Origin: Oscillospiraceae bacterium
Lineage (GTDB): Bacteria; Bacillota; Clostridia; Oscillospirales; Oscillospiraceae
NCBI GenBank assembly: GCA_015068395.1
Contig: SVKP01000207.1
Span: 1-35,666 of the forward strand
DNA: 35,666 nt
Reading direction: 5' to 3'
Every line of letters starts with the position of its first letter. Position 1 is the stretch's first letter. Below, in pieces: positions 30,188 through 35,666 of the stretch. Below the pieces are notes generated by a model. The model was not told the origin of the DNA and did not search any database. It saw only the letters and a list, made by a program, of their open reading frames with translations. A program made the position numbers and the translations under genes.

Positions 30188-30658
30188 TCATTTTCGGCGG
30201 TAATCTCCCGATTTCCCGCCGGTCTTCTCCAAAAGCCGGACGTCGGAGATCACCATGTCCTTTTGCAGCGCCTTGCACATGTCGTAGACCGTCAGCGCCG
30301 CCGCCGTGACCGCGTGCAGCGCCTCCATTTCCACGCCGGTCACGCCCACGCAGCGCACGGTTGCCTCGATGTCGACGCGGTCCTCGCCCAGCTTGAAGCG
30401 GACGTCCGCGCCGGTGAGGGGGATCGGGTGGCACATCGGGACGATCTCGCCCGTGCGCTTCGCCGCCATGATGCCCGCGACCTGCGCCACGGACAGCACG
30501 TCGCCCTTGGGTACGCCGCCGCTGCGGATCGCCTCCGCGGTCGAGGGCAGCATATACACCGTGCCCGCCGCCGTCGCCGTGCGGAGGGTCGGCTCTTTAC
30601 CGGACACGTCCACCATCCGGGCGCGCCCCTGCTCATTGAAATGGGTAAAGTCCTCCAT
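30188..30658 (-). CDS. moaC: Cyclic pyranopterin monophosphate synthase MoaC
   Basis: MoaC acts with MoaA in the first step of molybdenum-cofactor synthesis, converting 3',8-cyclo-7,8-dihydro-GTP to cyclic pyranopterin monophosphate. The 156-residue length is standard. Signature stretches are RMVDVSGKEPTLRTATA, KRTGEIVPMCHPIPLTG with the active-site CHPI, and GVEMEALHAVTAAALTVYDMCKALQKDM. The ATG at 30658 has GGAGG five bases upstream. moaA is not in the window. Its message runs on from modC, 17 nt upstream. Confidence 0.95.
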   Translation of the reverse strand: MEDFTHFNEQGRARMVDVSGKEPTLRTATAAGTVYMLPSTAEAIRSGGVPKGDVLSVAQVAGIMAAKRTGEIVPMCHPIPLTGADVRFKLGEDRVDIEATVRCVGVTGVEMEALHAVTAAALTVYDMCKALQKDMVISDVRLLEKTGGKSGDYRRK

Positions 30659-30675
30659 TCCGGCCTCCGATCTCA

Positions 30676-31725
30676 TCACAGCTCGCCGGAGAGCGTCATC
30701 ACGTGCTCCGGCGCGATCCCCAGCAGCAGCATGTCCGGGTTGCGAAGCGACGCCCACTCCTCCTTCGACAGCTCCATGCGCAGCAGCGCGTTGCCGCCGT
30801 CGGGTGCAAGCATCAAAATGATGGAAAACGTGTCCTCGATTACGCGCACGACGCGCGCGTCGAAGCGGTTCGGCTCGCCGCTTTTGGCGATGTGCAGCCG
30901 GTGGGCGCGTATGCCCGCATAGGTACACACACCGGACACCTCCTGCGAGGTTTCGAGCGTCACGCCCCAGTTGATGCATTGGACGTGCCGTGCGTCGATG
31001 CGGCGCACGCGGGAGAAGTTCTTGCACCCGGAGATCAGCGCCGCGCTGACCGTGTGCGGCGCCGCCATCAAATCGCGCACGGCAGCCTGCTCCTCGCTCT
31101 TGCCATCGCAGAGGACGCAGACGGTCTCGCAGAGGCGGTAGACCTCGTCGCGGTCGTGGGAGGCAAAGATGATGTCGCCCTCATAGCGCCGCAGCAGCTC
31201 GCTGAGCTCCAGCTCGGTCTGCCAGCGCAGATAGGTGTCCAGCGCGGAAAACGGCTCGTCGAGCAGCAGGCAGTCCGGCTTCGCGGCGATCGCGCGCGCC
31301 AGCGCGGCGCGCTGCTGCTGACTGCCGGAGAGCTGACGGGGATACAGGCCCTCCAGCCCATCCAGGCGGAAGGTGCGCTCGATCTCGCGCACGGTCTCCC
31401 TCCGCTTCTCGCGCGGGAGGCTGTGCACCGCGGCAAGCAGATTCTGCCGCACGGTCATGCCCGGAAACAGCGCGTACTGCCGGAACAGATAGCCCACGCG
31501 CCGCTTCTGCGGCGGGAGGTTGATGCGCTTTTCGCTGTCGAAGAGAACGTGGTCGTCCAGCATGATCTGTCCGCGGTCCGGCGTTTCCAGTCCCGCGATG
31601 CACCTGAGCGCCATGCTTTTGCCGCAGCCGGACGCGCCCAGCAGCGCCATCACGCCGCCGTTCGTCTCAAACTGCACATTGAGCGTGAATTCCTCCAACT
31701 CCTTGTGAATGTTCACCGAAAGCAT
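30676..31725 (-). CDS. modC: Molybdate/tungstate ABC transporter ATP-binding protein ModC
   Basis: The 349-residue ATPase subunit. Walker A is GASGCGKS (30-37); the Q-loop is in FRQYALFPGM; the signature is LSGSQQQR (132-139), with Ser in place of the second Gly of LSGGQ. Walker B is CLLLDEPFSALD (152-163) and the switch His is in SHDRDE. The C-terminal region (about 235-345) resembles the TOBE/MOP oxyanion-sensing part of ModC. Its position directly after modB and before moaC and mogA supports molybdate or tungstate rather than sulfate. The start lies 4 nt after modB, whose 3' end contains the GGAGG ribosome site. Confidence 0.92.
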   Translation of the reverse strand: MLSVNIHKELEEFTLNVQFETNGGVMALLGASGCGKSMALRCIAGLETPDRGQIMLDDHVLFDSEKRINLPPQKRRVGYLFRQYALFPGMTVRQNLLAAVHSLPREKRRETVREIERTFRLDGLEGLYPRQLSGSQQQRAALARAIAAKPDCLLLDEPFSALDTYLRWQTELELSELLRRYEGDIIFASHDRDEVYRLCETVCVLCDGKSEEQAAVRDLMAAPHTVSAALISGCKNFSRVRRIDARHVQCINWGVTLETSQEVSGVCTYAGIRAHRLHIAKSGEPNRFDARVVRVIEDTFSIILMLAPDGGNALLRMELSKEEWASLRNPDMLLLGIAPEHVMTLSGEL

Positions 31726-31729
31726 GGGC

Positions 31730-32392
31730 TCACCTCCTCCCCTCGCGCTTTTCCAGCAGGTTCATCACCACCAGCAACACCACCGAAATCGCAAGGTTGA
31801 CCAGCACCCATTTCAGCGCCGCCGCGTCCTCGCCCGTGTTCCAGAGCTGATAGACCTCGGTGGAGATCGTCGCGGTCCTGCCGGGGGCATAGCCCGCCAG
31901 CATGCTTGTTGCACCGTATTCGCCCAGCGCGCGGGCAAAGGCGAGCACCGCGCCGGCAAGGACGCCCTTCCGGCAGGAAGGCATGCGGATGTGCCAGAAG
32001 ATATAGCTGTTGGAAAGCCCCAGCGTGCGTCCGGCGTCGGCGAGCGTGGAGTCAAAGCCCTCAAACGCACCGCGCGCGGTGCGGTACATCAGCGGGAAGG
32101 CGACAACGGCGACGGCGAAGACCGCGGACCACCACTGCATGACGAGCCTGACGTTCCATGTCTCCAACACCCATGCCCCCAGCGGGTGGTTCGGACCGAG
32201 CAGAAGCAGCAGAAGAAAGCCCACCACCGTCGGCGGCAGGACGAGCGGCAGCATGAGCACCACGTCCAGCACGCCCTTGACGCCGCGTGGCAGCTTTGCG
32301 ATATAGTACGCCGCCGCAATGCCGAGGAAAAAGACGATCACGGTCGAGATCGCGGCGATGCGCAGCGAGTTGAGCAGAGGAAACCAATCCAT
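31730..32392 (-). CDS. modB: Molybdate ABC transporter permease ModB
   Basis: A 220-residue inner-membrane permease with about five or six helices. The cytoplasmic coupling loop is recognisable in EGFDSTLADAGRTLGLSNSYIFWHIRMPSCRKGVLAGAVLAFARALGEYGATSMLAG. This contains the binding-protein-dependent transport signature and the ModB-typical ALGEYGAT. LMLPLVLPPTVVGFLLLLLLG is also a ModB hallmark. The gene is first in its operon behind a good promoter. The substrate-binding protein ModA is not upstream, where it is normally found; a TetR gene lies divergently instead. Confidence 0.93.
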   Translation of the reverse strand: MDWFPLLNSLRIAAISTVIVFFLGIAAAYYIAKLPRGVKGVLDVVLMLPLVLPPTVVGFLLLLLLGPNHPLGAWVLETWNVRLVMQWWSAVFAVAVVAFPLMYRTARGAFEGFDSTLADAGRTLGLSNSYIFWHIRMPSCRKGVLAGAVLAFARALGEYGATSMLAGYAPGRTATISTEVYQLWNTGEDAAALKWVLVNLAISVVLLVVMNLLEKREGRR

Positions 32393-32424
32393 TTGCGCGG
32401 CTCCTTCCCATTAGATTACGCTTC

Positions 32425-32453
32425 ATCATACCACACAAGGGAAATCGGTGCAA
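32425..32453 (-). promoter_or_regulatory. Sigma-A promoter for modB-modC-moaC-mogA
   Basis: On the minus strand TTGCAC (32453-32448) and TATGAT (32430-32425) are 17 bp apart. Its -35 lies 14 bp from the -35 of the divergent tetR promoter. Confidence 0.78.
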
Positions 32454-32467
32454 GCCGAAAAAAACGC

Positions 32468-32495
32468 TTGACAAATACGAAAAAGAATGTATAAT
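32468..32495 (+). promoter_or_regulatory. Strong sigma-A promoter for the TetR-CPBP pair
   Basis: Perfect TTGACA (32468-32473) and TATAAT (32490-32495) are 16 bp apart, 45 bp before the TetR start. Confidence 0.9.
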
Positions 32496-32499
32496 CCTG

Positions 32500-32509
32500 G
32501 TTATATAAC
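32500..32509. promoter_or_regulatory. Candidate TetR operator palindrome
   Basis: The perfect 10-bp inverted repeat GTTATATAAC covers the predicted transcription start of tetR, the usual place for autorepression. It is short, so the assignment is tentative. Confidence 0.35.
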
Positions 32510-32540
32510 AATAGTCATAAAACATCGAGAGGGTGAAGCC

Positions 32541-33116
32541 ATGCCGCCCAAGGCGAAGGTGACAAGGGAGATGGTTTTGGACGCCGCGTTCGAGACGGTG
32601 CGCGAAAAGGGGCACGAGAGCCTCAACGCGCGCGCGATCGCGCAGCGGCTCGGCTGCTCGACGCAGCCGGTGCTGTACTGCTTCCGAACCGTGGACGAGA
32701 TCCGCGAGGCGGTCTACCGCCGGGCGGACAAATACCACAGCGCGTACATCCTGCCACGGGAGGGCACGGCGGAAAACCCCATGCTCGCCATGGGGCTGAA
32801 CTATGTGCGCTTCGGGTATGAGGAAAAGCACCTCTTCCGCCTCCTGTTCCAGACGGACCGCTTCGGCGGCATGGATATGGCGGCGCTGCTGGAAAACCCA
32901 GAGCTGCGGAGCGTCCTGGACGTGATGGCGGCGGGCCAGCACATCGGCAGGGAGGAGGCAAAGGAGCGCTTTCTCGCGTTCTTCGCCGTCGTGCACGGAC
33001 TGGCAAGCCTGCTGGCAAACAATTCGATGGAATATGACGAGAAGCGCAGCGCCAGAGTGCTGGAAACCGTTTTCCACGGCATGGGCGCGCTTCGGAAAGG
33101 ACAGGAGGATGTATAA
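32541..33116 (+). CDS. TetR/AcrR family transcriptional regulator
   Basis: A 191-residue regulator. The N-terminal helix-turn-helix (about 7-50) fits the family: VTREMVLDAAFETVREKGHESLNARAIAQRLGCSTQPVLYCFRTVDEI. The C-terminal ligand domain (about 60-185) is helical and contains GYEEKHLFRLLFQ, a feature of the WHG/TetR_C group. The ATG at 32541 follows GAGAGGGTG; the frame upstream crosses the promoter. The stop overlaps the start of the CPBP gene by 8 nt, so the two are one operon. Likely targets are its own promoter and possibly the divergent modB promoter. The inducing ligand is unknown. Confidence 0.9.
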   Translation: MPPKAKVTREMVLDAAFETVREKGHESLNARAIAQRLGCSTQPVLYCFRTVDEIREAVYRRADKYHSAYILPREGTAENPMLAMGLNYVRFGYEEKHLFRLLFQTDRFGGMDMAALLENPELRSVLDVMAAGQHIGREEAKERFLAFFAVVHGLASLLANNSMEYDEKRSARVLETVFHGMGALRKGQEDV

Positions 33117-33834
33117 GCTGTATCAAAAAAGAGAGGTTCTGTTTGCGGTGGGCTGGATCCTCGTCTACTGCCTGGTGCTCGCCCCGATCCGGGGCCGCTT
33201 CGGCGACGCGAGCCCGTGGATGCTGCTCGCGCTCCTTGCCGTCGCCGCGGTCATCACTGTTTTCGTAAAGCGGAACCATTTGGAGAAAAAATACGGTCTA
33301 AAGGGCTGGCCGAAGGACGCGAAGCGGTATCTCCACTTCCTTCCGATGCTGCTGCTCGCCACGGGCAACGTGTGGGACGGCTTCGAGCCCTCCGAGCAGG
33401 GGCTTGGGCTGGTGTTCGCGGTGCTGTCCATGCTGGTGGTCGGCTACGTTGAGGAGATGATCTTCCGCGGCTTCCTCTTCCGGGCAATGCTGCCGGAAAG
33501 CGGCGTAAAGGTCTCGATTATCGTCGTTGCGCTGACCTTCGGTGTCGGGCACTTCGTCAACCTCTTCACAGGGCAGGCGACATGGGTAACTGTGATGCAG
33601 GTGCTCTTCGCCGTCGCGTGGGGCTTCCTGTTCACGATGGCGTTTTACAAGAGCGAAAGCATGCTGCCCGGCGTCCTCGCGCACTCGCTGAACAACGCGC
33701 TCTCCCTCTTTGGCAGGGACACCACGGCGGGCGACTGGGCGTACATCGGGACGACGATCGTCGTATCCCTCGTTTACTGCCTCTTCCTCGCAAAGCTGCC
33801 GGAGCACAAAGCAGTCGCGGCGCAGACGGAATAA
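33109..33834 (+). CDS. CPBP family intramembrane metalloprotease
   Basis: A 241-residue membrane protein with about seven hydrophobic segments. The CPBP (Abi) motifs are all present: EEMIFRGFLFR (EExxxR) around residue 122, FGVGHFVNL (FxxxH) around 144, and AHSLNNAL (HxxxN) around 193. Relatives include Rce1-type CAAX proteases and bacteriocin-immunity proteins. Without a prenylated or bacteriocin partner nearby the substrate cannot be named. It is co-transcribed with the TetR gene, so its level is probably set by that regulator, and a terminator follows it. Confidence 0.92.
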   Translation: MYKLYQKREVLFAVGWILVYCLVLAPIRGRFGDASPWMLLALLAVAAVITVFVKRNHLEKKYGLKGWPKDAKRYLHFLPMLLLATGNVWDGFEPSEQGLGLVFAVLSMLVVGYVEEMIFRGFLFRAMLPESGVKVSIIVVALTFGVGHFVNLFTGQATWVTVMQVLFAVAWGFLFTMAFYKSESMLPGVLAHSLNNALSLFGRDTTAGDWAYIGTTIVVSLVYCLFLAKLPEHKAVAAQTE

Positions 33835-33842
33835 AAAAGTAG

Positions 33843-33888
33843 GGTGGTGTGAAAAAACCGGCGTTTTTTCACACCGCCCATTCTTTTT
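33843..33888 (+). terminator. Intrinsic terminator after the CPBP gene
   Basis: A 16-bp stem with one G-U pair (33843-33858 with 33863-33878) closes a CGGC loop and is followed by CATTCTTTTT. Confidence 0.88.
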
Positions 33889-33934
33889 CAGCGCAGCGGC
33901 ATAAAAGCAGGGCAAAGCAGCAATATGCCATCCG

Positions 33935-34705
33935 TCAGGTCAGAAGCTCATAGAGCATTTTCGCGAAGAGAAGCCCCAGCACGACGAACATCATGCCGCG
34001 GATCTTCTTGCTGCCGCCCCGGAGCGCGTAGCGCGCGCCGCAGACGTTGCCGAGGATACTGCAAAACACGGCAGGCAGCGCCAGCTTCCAGAGCACGGAG
34101 CCGTGCAATATCCACACCACAGCGCTGCCGGCGTTGGAGGCGAGATTTGCCGCCTTTGAGCAGCCCGACGCGGTGAGCAGGTCCATGGAGAGGAACGCCG
34201 TGAAGCAGAGGATCATGAAAGTGCCGGTCCCCGGCCCCAGCAGCCCGTCGTAGCAGCCGATGCCCAGCCCGATGAGCGCGGAGACGATGATCTCGCGCCG
34301 CGGCTCCGGCTCGGCGGCGGGCGCGTCGTCAAGCCCAAAGTCCCGCTTGACGACGAGAAACACCGCCACGCAGGGAAGCGCGACGAGCATCAGCGTCTTG
34401 AGCGCAGTCTCCGGGATCATGGAGGCGAGCTGCGCGCCCAGCGCGGCGCCGAGCAGCGCGCACACCGCCGCGACGACGGCGGGGCGCAGGCGCACCTTGC
34501 CGTTGCGGAAGTATTTCACCGTCGCCGTCAGTGTGCCGCAGCCGTTGACGACCTTGTTCGTCCCGGCGGCAAGATGCGCCGGGAGCCCCGCCATCAGATA
34601 CGCGGGCAGGGAGATGATGCCGCCCCCGCCCGCGACGGAGTCGACAAAGCCCGCGAGAAACACCAGCGGACAGACAATCAGGCAGGTTTTGAGAAATTCA
34701 TCCAT
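33935..34705 (-). CDS. TSUP family (TauE/SafE) membrane permease
   Basis: A 256-residue polytopic protein with about eight hydrophobic segments in two repeats. The repeat signatures of the TSUP family are visible: GFVDSVAGGGGIISLPAYLMAG near the N-terminus and GIGCYDGLLGPGTGTFMILCF in the second half. ASGCSKAANLASNAGSAVVW lies between. Members export or import sulfite, sulfoacetate, taurine or other organosulfur anions; the substrate here is unknown. The ATG at 34705 overlaps the end of the NAD(P)HX dehydratase gene by 8 nt, so the two are translationally coupled, although their functions look unrelated. Confidence 0.9.
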   Translation of the reverse strand: MDEFLKTCLIVCPLVFLAGFVDSVAGGGGIISLPAYLMAGLPAHLAAGTNKVVNGCGTLTATVKYFRNGKVRLRPAVVAAVCALLGAALGAQLASMIPETALKTLMLVALPCVAVFLVVKRDFGLDDAPAAEPEPRREIIVSALIGLGIGCYDGLLGPGTGTFMILCFTAFLSMDLLTASGCSKAANLASNAGSAVVWILHGSVLWKLALPAVFCSILGNVCGARYALRGGSKKIRGMMFVVLGLLFAKMLYELLT

Positions 34706-35579
34706 GCTCGGCACACTCCCCAAACGCGGCGCAAAGGCCCTCCGTGAGCAGGTCCTCCGGCGCGGCGCAGTATGCGGTCATCCGCCCGGCGAGGACGTCC
34801 CCCGCGCGGGCGTGGAGCCACACGCCGCACGCCGCCGCACGCGCCGCGTCCGCCCCCTGCGCCAGCAGCGAGGCGATCAGCCCGGTGAGCACGTCGCCGC
34901 TGCCGCCCTTGGACAGCGCGCTGCCGCCGCAGGTATTTTCAAGCACGCGTCCGTCCGGCAGGGCGACCAGCGTGCGGTGGCCCTTGCGCACGAGCACGCA
35001 GCCGTGCGAGAGCGCGAAGTCCCGTGCCGTCTCCACCCGGTCGCGTTCGGCAAGCTCGGCAAGAGAGATACCCAGCAGGCGCGCCAGCTCCCCGTCGTGG
35101 GGCGTGAGGATCGTCGTGCGCTCCTTTCTCTCGTCCAGCGTGGACAGGGAGAGCGCGTTGAGCCCGTCGGCGTCCAGCACAACGGGCTGTTCGGCTTCCC
35201 GCACGAGCCTGTCGACGAGCGCGCGGACGCCCTCGCCGCGCCCCAGCCCGGGGCCCAGCGCCAGCACGTCGCAACCGCAGAGCCTGTCCATGATCGGGTC
35301 AAACGCCGCCTCGGCGAGGCGCGCGCCGTCGTCGGGCAGGGGGAAGGGCATCGCGCTCACGCACTTCGCCGCCTCCACCGCCCAGATGCACGCGGGCACG
35401 CCGAGAAACACCAGCCCGCAGCCGGAGCGCACGGCGGCGGCCGCGGCGAGGTATGGCGCGCCGGTGTAGCCCACGGCGCCGCCGACGACCAGCAGCTTGC
35501 CAAAATCTCCCTTGTGCCCGTTCTCCCGGCGCTTGGGCAGCGCGGCGCGGACATAGGCGCGGTCGATCGTTTCCGTCAT
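34698..35579 (-). CDS. nnrD: ADP-dependent NAD(P)H-hydrate dehydratase
   Basis: A 293-residue ribokinase-like enzyme that repairs hydrated NADH and NADPH at the expense of ADP. Family motifs are HKGDFGKLLVVGGAVGYTGAPYLAA at the N-terminus, LGPGLGRGEGVR, VLDADGLNAL, LTPHDGELARLLG and the nucleotide-binding KGGSGDVLTGLIASLLAQG near the C-terminus. It is the stand-alone C-terminal (YjeF C) form; the NnrE epimerase domain is absent. It starts 4 nt after the preceding permease gene and overlaps the TSUP gene, so all three are probably on one transcript. Confidence 0.95.
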   Translation of the reverse strand: MTETIDRAYVRAALPKRRENGHKGDFGKLLVVGGAVGYTGAPYLAAAAAVRSGCGLVFLGVPACIWAVEAAKCVSAMPFPLPDDGARLAEAAFDPIMDRLCGCDVLALGPGLGRGEGVRALVDRLVREAEQPVVLDADGLNALSLSTLDERKERTTILTPHDGELARLLGISLAELAERDRVETARDFALSHGCVLVRKGHRTLVALPDGRVLENTCGGSALSKGGSGDVLTGLIASLLAQGADAARAAACGVWLHARAGDVLAGRMTAYCAAPEDLLTEGLCAAFGECAEHG

Positions 35580-35583
35580 CCTG

Positions 35584-35666
35584 TTATCCCCGGCCCTTGA
35601 GGCGCTTGTCCGCGCGCACGGCGAGGCGCGTGCCGACGGTCTGGAACAGCTGCACCAGCAGGATCA
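35584..35666 (-). CDS. ABC transporter permease, C-terminal end only (MetI-like)
   Basis: Only the last 26 or so codons are inside the window. They encode a hydrophobic stretch ILLVQLFQTVGTRLAV followed by the basic end RADKRLKGRG. This ending, with VQ-[LF]-Q-x-x-G-x-R-x-A and a Lys/Arg tail, is typical of MetI-type methionine permeases and related amino-acid permeases. The rest of the transporter lies beyond the right edge, so the substrate is not established. It ends 4 nt before the NAD(P)HX dehydratase start. Confidence 0.6.
   Translation of the reverse strand, partial: ILLVQLFQTVGTRLAVRADKRLKGRG

Noticed and set aside
1-35666. CRISPR arrays, insertion sequences, prophage or integrase genes
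   Set aside because: No regularly spaced direct repeats, transposase, integrase or phage structural motifs were seen; the only repeats are the short palindromes listed.

Overview
The window comes from a GC-rich, spore-forming member of the Clostridia, most likely an Oscillospiraceae-type gut bacterium. The evidence is a yabM-mazG-rqcP-yabP-yabQ-divIC sporulation and division cluster, a LysM-GH18 spore cortex-lytic enzyme, HrcA/CIRCE heat-shock control, an SLH-anchored S-layer protein, and short palindromic repeats of a kind I associate with that family. Genes are dense and most sit in minus-strand operons with short overlaps. Assignment below family level is inference.

Layout. (1) 1-1.7 kb, plus strand: 3' part of a D-2-hydroxyacid dehydrogenase, then a GntR/UTRA regulator with its own promoter and terminator. 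(2) 1.7-14.1 kb, one minus-strand run read from the right. It begins at a promoter upstream of recJ and continues rel, dtd, a DIP1984-family gene, an MBL-fold hydrolase, hemZ, a SpoVB/YabM flippase, mazG, rqcP, yabP, yabQ and divIC. hpf follows from a separate promoter. An intrinsic terminator between rqcP and yabP overlaps a sigma-E-like promoter. This would separate housekeeping transcription from sporulation transcription. (3) 14.2-18.8 kb: a ZIP metal transporter, the LysM-GH18 enzyme, a small heat-shock protein with a perfect CIRCE element, a deacetylase-like lipoprotein and cytidine deaminase. (4) 18.9-26.8 kb, surface region: a VanZ-like protein and an O-antigen-ligase-family membrane protein; a small locus with a 27-residue hydrophobic peptide facing a convergent short RNA; and a large S-layer protein with a strong promoter and a structured leader. 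Copies of a 52-nt palindromic repeat lie on both sides of the S-layer gene in inverted orientation. (5) 26.8-28.9 kb: a REC-degenerate GGDEF-EAL cyclic-di-GMP phosphodiesterase coupled to an Hpt protein. (6) 29-35.7 kb: mntP, apparently leaderless; a modB-modC-moaC-mogA molybdenum operon without modA; a divergent TetR-CPBP protease pair; a TSUP permease; NAD(P)HX dehydratase; and the last codons of an ABC permease.

Most genes are ordinary for such a genome. The items most worth checking are the peptide/convergent-RNA locus (21.88-22.34 kb), the S-layer mRNA leader (26.40-26.46 kb), the terminator/sigma-E arrangement before yabP, the frameshift at the 3' end of hpf, and the repeat family.
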